Assembly: GCF_022012305.1 (NCBI RefSeq)
Contig: NZ_JAKLTM010000006.1
Span: 124,001-188,000 of the forward strand
Origin: Ramlibacter paludis
GTDB taxonomy: Bacteria > Pseudomonadota > Gammaproteobacteria > Burkholderiales > Burkholderiaceae_C
Direction: 5' to 3'
DNA length: 64,000 nucleotides
Shown here: one piece after another, positions 17,068 to 25,349 of the stretch
Layout of the letters: every line of letters starts with the position of its first letter
Numbering within the stretch: position 1 is the stretch's first letter
Made by a program: the position numbers and the translations under genes
Notes under the pieces: generated by a model
What the model saw: only the letters and a program-made list of their open reading frames with translations
The model's database searches: none
Told to the model about the DNA's origin: nothing

Positions 17068-18243
17068 TCAGTAGGAATCGCCGCTGTCGCGGTGGCCGGT
17101 GATGCGCTCCATCTCCGCGATGGCGTCGGGGGACATGTCGCGCATGATCGCGAAGAAGTCCTTGGCGCCGAGCAGGCGCTCGGCGCGGCGCAGGAAGAAC
17201 GGCGCCGGGTGGCTGGGCTCCGTTTCCTCGAGGAACTTCGCGATCTGCAGGATCAGCTGGCGCGCGTCGTCGCGATTGCGCAGCGGACCCGAGGCAGCGC
17301 CGTTGCCGCCGCGCGTGACGATGGGGGCGATGCCGCCGTCGTCCGACTGCGCAGGCGCCTCTTCGGCAGCTGCATCGGATTGCAAAGCGGAATCGAGCAG
17401 GCCGCGCGCGCGCTGCAGCAGCTTGGGCACGCGGTCGCCGTGCAATGCGCCGGGCGAGAAGCGATCGACCACCGCCGTGATCGCCTGCTGGCAGGCGTCG
17501 ATGTTCTCGATGGCGGCGCGCAGCGCGTTGTTCGAGCCTTCGGGCGTGCCGTCGATGGACAGCGCAATGGATGTGAGTTCGGCCACCGAACGCGCGCCGC
17601 CGCCGCGGTCGTCGTCGAGCCGGCCGTCGATCACCTCGACGTCGCGCCCCGTGAGACGGCCGCCGTTGGCGCCGAACAGCTCGCACTCGCGCAGTGCCTG
17701 CACGAAGGGCGCGCCCTGCAGCATCTCGGAGATGACCATCTCGCGCGCCGACACGTCGCTCGGGTCATCCTCGTCGGGCCGGGGATGCACGTCGGCACCG
17801 TACTGTTCGAGCAGTGCGTCGATCAGGCGGAATCCGTCGCCGAGGCCGGTGACGCCCTGCTCCATCAACCAGGCCAGCGTGAGCTGCTGCACCACGCGCA
17901 GGTCCTTGCCGACTTCGCCGAGCATCTTCTCGGCGCGATTGCGCAGTTCGTTGCGCGCGCCATCGGCCGACGGCGCCTTGCCGGTGACTTCCTTGACGTT
18001 GGCCTCGGCGCGCGCGACCTTGGCACGGCCGTCTTCCGCGTTGGCCTGCGCGACGCGCGCATCGGATTCCGCGTTCTCGCCCTGGTGATCGAGCCGGGCG
18101 AGGCGTTCGAGTTCGCCGAGTTCCAGGCGCGCGGCGAGGTACTCGGCGAGCGCGTTCAGTTCCTGGAAGGCGGGCGTGTAGACGGCCTCCTCGCCTGCGG
18201 GAGCAGCCTCCGAAACGGACTGGATCAGCTTTTCAGAGAACAT
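17068..18243 (-). CDS. tssA: T6SS protein TssA (ImpA N-terminal domain)
   Basis: 391 residues from the ATG at 18243. A longer frame could open at 18336, but that codon lies within a consensus -35 box, so the shorter start is chosen. The ImpA_N domain begins with SVSEAAPAGEEAVYTPAFQEL and includes LRVVQQLTLAWLMEQG and GLGDGFRLIDALLEQYGADV, PRPDEDDP. A long Ala/Glu-rich, probably coiled segment is present near residues 70-110. The C-terminal part has RQLILQIAKFLEETEPSHPAPFFLRRA. TssA caps or primes tail assembly. It starts a promoter-distal sub-operon tssA-B-C-hcp. Confidence 0.93.
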   Translation of the reverse strand: MFSEKLIQSVSEAAPAGEEAVYTPAFQELNALAEYLAARLELGELERLARLDHQGENAESDARVAQANAEDGRAKVARAEANVKEVTGKAPSADGARNELRNRAEKMLGEVGKDLRVVQQLTLAWLMEQGVTGLGDGFRLIDALLEQYGADVHPRPDEDDPSDVSAREMVISEMLQGAPFVQALRECELFGANGGRLTGRDVEVIDGRLDDDRGGGARSVAELTSIALSIDGTPEGSNNALRAAIENIDACQQAITAVVDRFSPGALHGDRVPKLLQRARGLLDSALQSDAAAEEAPAQSDDGGIAPIVTRGGNGAASGPLRNRDDARQLILQIAKFLEETEPSHPAPFFLRRAERLLGAKDFFAIMRDMSPDAIAEMERITGHRDSGDSY

Positions 18244-18307
18244 CGTGTCGGCACCGTTTCGAGCGGCCTGCGTATGACTGCGCGCAGTGCAGCGACCTCC
18301 GAGATTC

Positions 18308-18336
18308 ACTATGAAACCCGGACCGGTCGTTGTCAA
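18308..18336 (-). promoter_or_regulatory. Predicted sigma-70 promoter of tssA
   Basis: On the minus strand, TTGACA (18336-18331), a 17-bp spacer, then CATAGT (18313-18308). It lies in the 112-bp gap between tagF and tssA, about 58 nt before the chosen tssA start. An internal promoter here would boost the sheath, tube and Hcp genes. Confidence 0.6.
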
Positions 18337-18355
18337 TGGTGGTAGCAGGGAACAT

Positions 18356-19123
18356 CTAGCGCGCTCCTACTTCCGAAGGAGGCAAGGTGCTGTCGTCGCG
18401 GCCATAGCCATCGCCGACGGTCCACTCCCAATGCGGCCAGCGTCCATCGAACAATGCGGCAAACGGGGTCCACGTGAGCATCGTGCGGCTGCCGAAGTAC
18501 CAGGCCGAGTTGCCATCCGGCCCCACCACCGTGCCCAAAGTCTGCGCGACCCAGGGCAGCCGACTGCACAGCGCGCGCTGCGCGAGCGACATGCGCGCTT
18601 CCGGACCGGGCAGTGCGAACAGGCTGCCGCGGTAGGAAACGTCGGGCACGGTCTCGTCGCCCACGTCGCTGAAAGGGATTCCCCGCGTGGCCGCGGCCTG
18701 CCATTCGGCCAGCGCGGGCAAGGCAGCGAGCAGTTCGTCCGGGCCGCCGCCGGCCTGCAGGACCTGCACCACTGCGCCGCACAGCGCTTCGGTGAGTCCG
18801 CGCGTGGGCCACAGCAGCGGCACCTGGGACTGGTCGGCTTCGGTCTCGAGTCCCACGCACAGCGGGAACACGCGGCCCACGCGGTCGCGCGAGGGAAACC
18901 ACAGTCCCGCGAAGCCGGTCGCGCACAGGGCGCTGGGGCGGATCGAGACCATCACCGGACTGGCTTGCGCCATCACGTCTCGGGCTTCGGCGCCCTCGCT
19001 GGTCGTGGCCTGCAGCGCCGTCTGCAGCAGGTGGTCGAGGTTTTCGCACAGCGTGGGCGAGAAGCCGCGGCTGACGAAGTCGCCGACGCTGGGCATCTTT
19101 CCGAACAGGCCGATGGCAGGCAT
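18356..19123 (-). CDS. tagF: T6SS-associated protein TagF
   Basis: 255 residues with the TagF/DUF2094 pattern: IGLFGKMPSVGDFVSRGF at the N-terminus, SPVMVSIRPSALCATGFAGLWFPSRDRVGR-type core with RVFPLCVG, and C-terminal WYFGSRTMLTWTPFAALFDG plus RWPHWEW. In Pseudomonas and Agrobacterium TagF represses T6SS post-translationally by binding Fha and works beside the PpkA/PppA threonine-phosphorylation pathway. Here it follows tssM by 18 bp, without kinase or phosphatase genes nearby. Confidence 0.92.
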   Translation of the reverse strand: MPAIGLFGKMPSVGDFVSRGFSPTLCENLDHLLQTALQATTSEGAEARDVMAQASPVMVSIRPSALCATGFAGLWFPSRDRVGRVFPLCVGLETEADQSQVPLLWPTRGLTEALCGAVVQVLQAGGGPDELLAALPALAEWQAAATRGIPFSDVGDETVPDVSYRGSLFALPGPEARMSLAQRALCSRLPWVAQTLGTVVGPDGNSAWYFGSRTMLTWTPFAALFDGRWPHWEWTVGDGYGRDDSTLPPSEVGAR

Positions 19124-19141
19124 GCGTGTTCTCGTGGTCGG

Positions 19142-22100
19142 CTATTCGCGCGGGCAGCCGAAGCTTTCCAGCTCGCGCAGGCGGAAGGGATTGAAGGCCG
19201 CACTGCCGGTGCGCAGTTCGAGCTGCGCCCGCGAGCCGCCTGGCGCGCTGTAGCTCACGCGCACCTTGTCACCGGTGCTGGCCGGATCGATCGCGCCCTT
19301 GTCGACCAGGCGGAACAGCGCCCACGGCCCTTCGGCGGCCGCCACCGGCTGGCCGCCGATCGAAAGCCGGGCGTTCGGCTTGGCGGGCCACGCGAGCCGC
19401 GCGCTGCCCGAACCCACGCGCAGCTTGTAGCTCTGGCCGTCGTAGTCGATGGTGACTTCGCCGTCGCCCGACACCACCGCCACGTCGACGGTCACCGCGG
19501 GCGATGCGCCGCCGTTGAGGAAGGCCGTGCGGATCGCGTCGGCGTTCTGGAACTGGCGCAGGGTGCCGGCGGACACGGGCGGCGCGGACTCGCCACTGCC
19601 TTTCAGCCGCCACACGCCGCCCGACTTGTCGACGAACTGCGCGAGGTTGCTGTTGAAGAAGGCGTCGAGGTCGCCGCCTGCCTTGAACACGTTGACGAAG
19701 TCCTGCACGCCGGCGTCCTGCTGCGAGCTGCGGACGAAGGGGTACTTGCCGGGGATGGCGCGGGCGCACATCGAAGCCGCGCCGCCGACGCCGGCCTTCA
19801 CCTCCTTGCGCACTCCGCCCGACGCTTCCTGCTCGGAGTAGTCGGCGATTGCCTTGATCACGCCCGAGACCGGCGGGCCGAAGCGGTCGGCCGAGGCCTT
19901 GGCGCGCGCCAGGCCCTGCGGCATCTCCTTGATGCCCTGGCCGGAGGCCAGCCGCTGCTGCATCGCGACCAGTTCATTGAAGATGTCGTTGATCAGCGCG
20001 ATGGCGGCGTCGATCTCGCCCGGGCTCTTGCCGTCGCCGGCCAGGCGCCGCAGGCCAGCGAACTGCTCCTCGAACGCGAGTTCCTGCGCGCGCAACGGGT
20101 CGCCCTGCGGCAGCACCGTGCCGGCCACCTGGCTGCCCTGGCTGCCGAAGATGCCGCTGGTGGCGTTGGCCGCGGCGTCGCGCAGCTTGCGCTTGGCTTC
20201 TTCCGATGCCGCCGATACCGCCATCGCCTTGGTGTCGTTCGCCGACGGACTCAGGCGCGTCTGCTCCGCCACCGCCACCACCAGCCGCTTCAGGGGCGAG
20301 TCGGACTGCGCCAGCACCTGCGACACGTTCATCGCCGAGCGGATGCCGTCGATCTTGCGCACCTGCACGTCGCGCAGCACGCCTTCCCAGGTGGCGCGGT
20401 AGTCGGCCAGGAAGCGCTGCAGCACTGCCGCCTCCAGCTCCTTGGTGTTGGTGCCGGCCGCGACGCCCGAGGCGCGCGGGCCCATCACCCAGGCCTCTTC
20501 CTTCGCCAGGTCCTTCACCAGGTCGCCGATGCGCGGGCGCACCGCGCGCAGGTAGCCTTCGCGCGTGAAGACGGCGTCGATCGGGTCGGCCAGCGACACG
20601 CCGGAGGCGCGCTGCAGCACGCCGACGCCTGCCGGCCCCACCACTTCGCTCAGGCGCAGGCCGGCACCGGCCAGGTTGCCCGACAGGCGCAGCAGGCTGT
20701 AGGCACGGTCGACCATGGAAGCGGAAGCCACGCGATCGCGCGCGGCCGCAACCACCTTCTCGTCGACCGGATGCCAGCGCGCGACCTGCAGGTCCTTGGA
20801 CTGCACCAGTTCGATCAGGTGCTCGCGCGCGGCGCTTGCCAGTTCGCGGTCGACACCTGCGCTGTTCCAGAGATCGCCCACCGTCGCGACAAAGAAGGCC
20901 GGATCCATCCGCTTGCCCTCGTACATCATCAGGTAGGCCTTGAGCGCCGCATACACGCCTTCCGGCTTGACGGTGGGCGCGGCCATGATGCTTTCCAGGT
21001 GCAGCGCGATCCGCGGCAGCAGCCCCTGCTGCAAGGCGGTGCGATAGCGCTCGGCGACCTGGTCCTCCACCTTCTCGCCCTGGTACAGCCCCCAGCCCAT
21101 GCGCATGGGCGGCTCGCGCACCGGGTCATGCACCGCGGGCGGAACGGCGCGCACGCTGTTCAAGGCGCTCACCAGCACGGCCAGGTCGGCCGGCGCAGGC
21201 GGACCGACCTGCGCCACAGCGGTCCTGGCTTTCTTCGTGGCCTCGGCCGCGGCCAGCAGGCCTTGCCGGTTGGAGAAGTAGCTGAAGGTCCAGGCCGTGA
21301 CGAGCCCGCCCGCGAGCAGGAAGGCCACCGACACCATCGCCCAGTTCAGCAGGCGCAGGCGCTTCTCGCGCTGCTCGCTGTAGCCGGCCAGGCCCGCTTC
21401 CGGGAAGATCACCTCCTGCATCAGGCGGGTGAGGAAGAAGCTCTTGGCCGCGCCGGCGAACACGCCGCCACCCTTGGCCGACGTCGCCGCCGTGGCCGGG
21501 ATGTCCAGCGTGCGCGAAAGCGAGCCGAGCAGGCGGTCGATGGGCGCGCCCTGCTGCGTGCCGCTCGTGAAGTAGACGCCGCGCACCAGCGCCTTGTCGT
21601 TGAAGTTCGAGTCGGCGAAGGCGGCGGCCAGGAACTCGGAGACCAGCGGGCCCAGCGCGGCGAACTGCTGCGGGAAGGGATACATCACCGTGCGCCGGTC
21701 CGAATCGCGCTCTTCCTGCAGCCGCGCGAGCAGCAGGTCGTTCAGCTTGCCGAGCAGCGCCGGGAATTCCTTGTCGAACTGCTCGCGCGGATTGGCCGAC
21801 TGGCGCGTGCGGATGTCGAGGTCGAAGGAAACGCCCCAGACCTGCGCGCGCTGGTCGGCGTCGAAGGTGTTGAAGAACTCGCTGAAGCCCGCCACCAGGT
21901 CGCACTTGGTGACCAGCACGTAGACCGGGAACTGCAGGCCGAGGTCCTTCTGCAGTTCGTCGACCCGCGCCCGCACGACCTGCGCGTAGCGCTGGCGCTC
22001 GTCGGGCGTGAAGCCGATCAGGTCGCTCACGCTCAAAGTCACGAGGATGCCGCTGATCGGCTGGCGCGGACGGTATTTCTTCAGCAGCTGCAGGAAGGTG

Positions 22101-22696
22101 GTCCAGGCGCTGCGGTCCACGCTGGCGTTGCTGTCCTGCGTGGTGTAGCGGCCGGCGGTGTCGATCAGCACCGCGCGGTCGGTGAACCACCAGTCGCAGT
22201 TGCGCGTGCCGCCGATGCCGCCCACGGCGCTGGCCTGCGAGCCCGGCGCCGCGAGCGGGAAGCGCAGCCCGCAGTTCACCAGCGCGGTGGTCTTGCCCGA
22301 GCCCGGCGCGCCGATGAACATGTACCAGGGCAGCTGGTACAGCAGCTTGCCGCTGGACTTGCCGCCGAACTTCTGCGCCTTCAGCACGTCGAGCGCGGTG
22401 GCGAAGCGCTGCGCCAGCTGCTCCGCCTCCAGCCGCGAGAGCGACTCCTCTTCGCCGCCCGAAGCGAGCTCGCTGATCATCTTGCGGTTCTTCCGGCGCA
22501 CCAGCAGCACCCGCGTCAGTTCGATGGCGGCCCACAGCAGCAGCAGCAGGATGACGATCATCCCGCGCCGCGTCCCCGATTCGAGGATGCGCGGCTGGCC
22601 CACCGCGACCAGGGGACCGACGAACCAGACCAGCAGGGCCAGCGACAGGACGACGAAGGCGCCGATGGCCAGGCGTTTCCAGGGTAGGGAGCTCAC
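19142..22696 (-). CDS. tssM: T6SS membrane-complex protein TssM (IcmF/VasK)
   Basis: 1184 residues. Transmembrane segments lie near 8-30 and 45-66, and a third near 450-472 (AMVSVAFLLAGGLVTAWTF). The cytoplasmic domain between them has an intact Walker A, GAPGSGKTTALV (129-140), and DTAGRYTTQ as Walker B region. The large periplasmic region carries the IcmF-related domain and a C-terminal DUF1215-like section (DYDGQSYKLRVGSGSARLAWP). With TssL it makes the envelope-spanning channel. It begins 10 bp after tssL. Not every TssM keeps a Walker A; this one looks competent for nucleotide binding. Confidence 0.97.
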   Translation of the reverse strand: MSSLPWKRLAIGAFVVLSLALLVWFVGPLVAVGQPRILESGTRRGMIVILLLLLWAAIELTRVLLVRRKNRKMISELASGGEEESLSRLEAEQLAQRFATALDVLKAQKFGGKSSGKLLYQLPWYMFIGAPGSGKTTALVNCGLRFPLAAPGSQASAVGGIGGTRNCDWWFTDRAVLIDTAGRYTTQDSNASVDRSAWTTFLQLLKKYRPRQPISGILVTLSVSDLIGFTPDERQRYAQVVRARVDELQKDLGLQFPVYVLVTKCDLVAGFSEFFNTFDADQRAQVWGVSFDLDIRTRQSANPREQFDKEFPALLGKLNDLLLARLQEERDSDRRTVMYPFPQQFAALGPLVSEFLAAAFADSNFNDKALVRGVYFTSGTQQGAPIDRLLGSLSRTLDIPATAATSAKGGGVFAGAAKSFFLTRLMQEVIFPEAGLAGYSEQREKRLRLLNWAMVSVAFLLAGGLVTAWTFSYFSNRQGLLAAAEATKKARTAVAQVGPPAPADLAVLVSALNSVRAVPPAVHDPVREPPMRMGWGLYQGEKVEDQVAERYRTALQQGLLPRIALHLESIMAAPTVKPEGVYAALKAYLMMYEGKRMDPAFFVATVGDLWNSAGVDRELASAAREHLIELVQSKDLQVARWHPVDEKVVAAARDRVASASMVDRAYSLLRLSGNLAGAGLRLSEVVGPAGVGVLQRASGVSLADPIDAVFTREGYLRAVRPRIGDLVKDLAKEEAWVMGPRASGVAAGTNTKELEAAVLQRFLADYRATWEGVLRDVQVRKIDGIRSAMNVSQVLAQSDSPLKRLVVAVAEQTRLSPSANDTKAMAVSAASEEAKRKLRDAAANATSGIFGSQGSQVAGTVLPQGDPLRAQELAFEEQFAGLRRLAGDGKSPGEIDAAIALINDIFNELVAMQQRLASGQGIKEMPQGLARAKASADRFGPPVSGVIKAIADYSEQEASGGVRKEVKAGVGGAASMCARAIPGKYPFVRSSQQDAGVQDFVNVFKAGGDLDAFFNSNLAQFVDKSGGVWRLKGSGESAPPVSAGTLRQFQNADAIRTAFLNGGASPAVTVDVAVVSGDGEVTIDYDGQSYKLRVGSGSARLAWPAKPNARLSIGGQPVAAAEGPWALFRLVDKGAIDPASTGDKVRVSYSAPGGSRAQLELRTGSAAFNPFRLRELESFGCPRE

Positions 22697-22706
22697 GGCG
22701 CTGTCC

Positions 22707-23978
22707 TTACTGCAGGGTGGACGGAACCCGCAGCGTGATCTCCACGCGGCGGTTCTGGGCGCGGCCTTCGGCCGTGTCGTTGGACGCCACCGGCTCGGTG
22801 TCGCCCTTGCCCTCGGCGCTGCTGCGGCCGGGGTCCTTCAACATCGTGTCGATCATCGCCTTGACGTTGGCGGCGCGGTCCTTGGACAGCGCGAAGTTGG
22901 AGGCGTAGCGCAGCGTGCGGGTGGGCACGTTGTCGGTGTGGCCGGTGACGACCACCTGGCCTTCGACCTGGTCCAGCGCCGCGGCCACGGCGCGCAGCAG
23001 CTGGATCGAGCGCGCCGTGGGCGCCGCGCTGCCGGACTCGAACACGCCCTCGCCCAGCAGCGTCACCACCGACTCCAGCTTGAGGTCCTTCACCGAGACC
23101 TGGTTGCCCTGGATCTCGGGCGCCAGCAGCTGCGCCAGGCGCGGCTTGGGCGCCGGCGCCATCGCCACCTTGGTCAGCTCGCCCTTCTTCAAAGCCAGGC
23201 CCGACAGCGCGAGCTCGTCGACCTGGCCGGCCAGCGAGTAGCTGTAGAAGGCGAAGACGCCCAGGCTGGCCAGCACGCACAACGCCGCCACCACGCCGAA
23301 CATCGCGAAGCCCTTGAAGCGGCGCTGCTCCACTTCCACGCCCTTCCAGTGGCCGGACAGCGTGCGGTCGGCCTCGCCCTGGGTGCGCTTGATCAGCACG
23401 TAGAGCCGCTCGCGCAGGTCGCCCACCGCCTGCCGGCCCTGCGCGCCCGCGAGGTGGAAGCGCCCCATGAAGCCGACCGCCAGGCAGACGTAGAACAGCT
23501 CCAGCACCTGCGTGAAGCGCGAAGGCGTCTCCGACATCTTGTCGAGGATCTGGAAGAACTTCTCGCCGCCCCAGTTCTCCTTGAAGAAGTGGATCAGCAG
23601 GCTTTGCTGCGCCCAGTTGGCCGCGGTGCCCCAGGGCGTCATCTGGATCGCCTCGTCGACCACCGTGCACAGCGCGTAGCGCGCGATGTTGCGCTGGTCG
23701 TCGGGCAGGCCCTGCTTGATCACGGCGGCATCGAAGTCGCGCACCATCTCGATCAGCCGCGCGCGCGTCACGCCGACGTCGCCGGGCGGATGCGCCGTGC
23801 GCAGCGCCGGCACCATCATCAGCAGCGGATTGGCCGCCGCGACGACCGGGTTGATCGCGGCCAGCCCGGCGATCTGCCGCGTGTCGACCGGCGCCACCGG
23901 GGGCGCGGCCACCGCGGCGAAGTTCATGGCCGCCGCGGGCCGGAACAGCAGGGTGGAGTCGTTGGGGCTGTAGCTCAT
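22707..23978 (-). CDS. tssL: T6SS membrane protein TssL with C-terminal OmpA domain
   Basis: 423 residues, start at 23978 with GGAAGG upstream. The cytoplasmic DotU domain (about 60-215) has RYALCTVVDEAIQMTPWG, FFQILDKMSE and ELFYVCLAVGFMGRF. One membrane helix is at about 222-246. The periplasmic part (about 300-420) is an OmpA-like peptidoglycan-binding domain, with VVVTGHTDNVPTRTLRYASN and NRRVEITL. This extended TssL can anchor the complex to the cell wall itself, which may matter because no TssJ or separate TagL is seen. Confidence 0.96.
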   Translation of the reverse strand: MSYSPNDSTLLFRPAAAMNFAAVAAPPVAPVDTRQIAGLAAINPVVAAANPLLMMVPALRTAHPPGDVGVTRARLIEMVRDFDAAVIKQGLPDDQRNIARYALCTVVDEAIQMTPWGTAANWAQQSLLIHFFKENWGGEKFFQILDKMSETPSRFTQVLELFYVCLAVGFMGRFHLAGAQGRQAVGDLRERLYVLIKRTQGEADRTLSGHWKGVEVEQRRFKGFAMFGVVAALCVLASLGVFAFYSYSLAGQVDELALSGLALKKGELTKVAMAPAPKPRLAQLLAPEIQGNQVSVKDLKLESVVTLLGEGVFESGSAAPTARSIQLLRAVAAALDQVEGQVVVTGHTDNVPTRTLRYASNFALSKDRAANVKAMIDTMLKDPGRSSAEGKGDTEPVASNDTAEGRAQNRRVEITLRVPSTLQ

Positions 23979-24001
23979 GGTGGTCCTTCCTTGCCAGAGC
24001 G

Positions 24002-25327
24002 TCAGGAACGGATGGCCCAGAACTGCAGTTCCAGCCCCGGCAGCTCGCCGGCCACGTAGATGGCGAGGCGGCGGCTGGTCTTCACCGAGTCCCAGAACTC
24101 GCTTTGCGCGTCGAGCTGGAAGTAGCTGAAGTTGGCGTGGAACGGAATCTGGCGCGGCGCGTCGATCGGTTCGATGCGGATGCCCGGCACGGCGGTCATC
24201 ACCAGGTCGCGGATCTTGTCGGGCGGCCCGATCTTGATCTGCGTGGGCAGCGTGGTGCGCAGCGCCTCGCGCGGCACCTGCGCGGAAGCCGAGAGCACGA
24301 AGTAGCCGGAGGTGATCAGGCGCACGTCGGCGATGTCGGCTCCGTACAGGCCCTTGGCCACCTGCGTCAGCGGGATCTGCACCGCGGTCTGTTCCAGCAC
24401 CGCGGCCATGGTGCGGCGGATCGCCTCCACCACCGGGATGAAGGTGCCGGCCAGCTGGTTGTGGTCGTAGCGTTCGAAGGTCGGCGCCCGGCGCTCGGGG
24501 AGGAAGGTCGCGCACTCGCCGGCCAGCTTCAGCAGCTCGTTGAAGACGTGCAGCGGATGCAGTGGCGTGGTGTGGCGGAACTGGTCCAGCAGCGGCTGGT
24601 AGCGGTTGCAGGCCTGCAGCAGGATGAAGTCGGCGAAGTCCGCCACGCCCTTGGTGCCGGGCGCGCCGACGCGGGCGGCCAGCGCGTCCCCGCGCTGCTT
24701 GACCAGGCCGTAGAGCTCCTCGAGCCAGGAGCGCGCCTTGGGATGCGCCTGCATGTCCAGCAGCGGCGGCACGAACTGGTCGTCGAGCTCCACCACCTGG
24801 CCCTTGCGCTCGCGGATGCGCGCGATCGGCATCGAGGCAAGTTCGCCGTCGAGCGTGCTGGCGAGGTTGAGCGACAGGCTCAGCACGCCCACCTTGAGTT
24901 CCGCTTCCGAATCGAAACCCAGCACCGCGTCCGACACCGTGGTGTCGCGCCCGATGAAACGGGTGCGGCGCTTGCCCTCTTCCAGCACCGCCGTCTTCTG
25001 CCCGGGCCGGCGCAGCACCCCGCTCAGGTAGACGATCTCGTCGCGCACGCCTTCGGCCACGTCGAGCGGCGCCAGCTGGGTGGCATCCGACGGCAGGCTG
25101 AAGGGCGTGCCGTCCGGCAGCAGGCCTTCGGCGCTGTTGAGGGCCAGCTTGCCCTGCAGCAGCAAGGGCTGGTCGATCACCAGGCGCTTGAAGCCGTAGG
25201 CGAAGCCATGCAGCGGCCCGAGCCGCGAATCGAGCAGGGACTCGAAGAAGCGCTCCTGCTGCTGGAAATGGTGCGGGCGGAGGAACAGTCCTTCGGACCA
25301 GATCACGCGCGCGTTGCTGATCGACAT
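24002..25327 (-). CDS. tssK: T6SS baseplate adaptor TssK
   Basis: 441 residues. The start motif RVIWSEGLFLRPHHFQQQER is the family signature. It continues with LALNSAEGLLPDGTPFSLPS, the middle helices (LLQACNRYQPLLDQFRHTTP, LHPLHVFNELLKLAGECATF) and a C-terminal head with LPTQIKIGPPDKIRDLV, ESAQVP-type SASAQVPREAL and NFSYFQLD. TssK trimers link the baseplate to TssL and TssM. The gene lies between clpV and tssL. Confidence 0.97.
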   Translation of the reverse strand: MSISNARVIWSEGLFLRPHHFQQQERFFESLLDSRLGPLHGFAYGFKRLVIDQPLLLQGKLALNSAEGLLPDGTPFSLPSDATQLAPLDVAEGVRDEIVYLSGVLRRPGQKTAVLEEGKRRTRFIGRDTTVSDAVLGFDSEAELKVGVLSLSLNLASTLDGELASMPIARIRERKGQVVELDDQFVPPLLDMQAHPKARSWLEELYGLVKQRGDALAARVGAPGTKGVADFADFILLQACNRYQPLLDQFRHTTPLHPLHVFNELLKLAGECATFLPERRAPTFERYDHNQLAGTFIPVVEAIRRTMAAVLEQTAVQIPLTQVAKGLYGADIADVRLITSGYFVLSASAQVPREALRTTLPTQIKIGPPDKIRDLVMTAVPGIRIEPIDAPRQIPFHANFSYFQLDAQSEFWDSVKTSRRLAIYVAGELPGLELQFWAIRS

Positions 25328-25349
25328 CGGTACTTCCTTGAAGAGGCGA

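Noticed and set aside
18287..22687. 1466-codon open frame on the plus strand opposite tagF and tssM
   Set aside because: Its composition is rich in Arg, His, Ala and Gly with no family motif, and it lies fully opposite clear TssM/TagF sequence. Long antisense frames are expected in DNA of this GC content.
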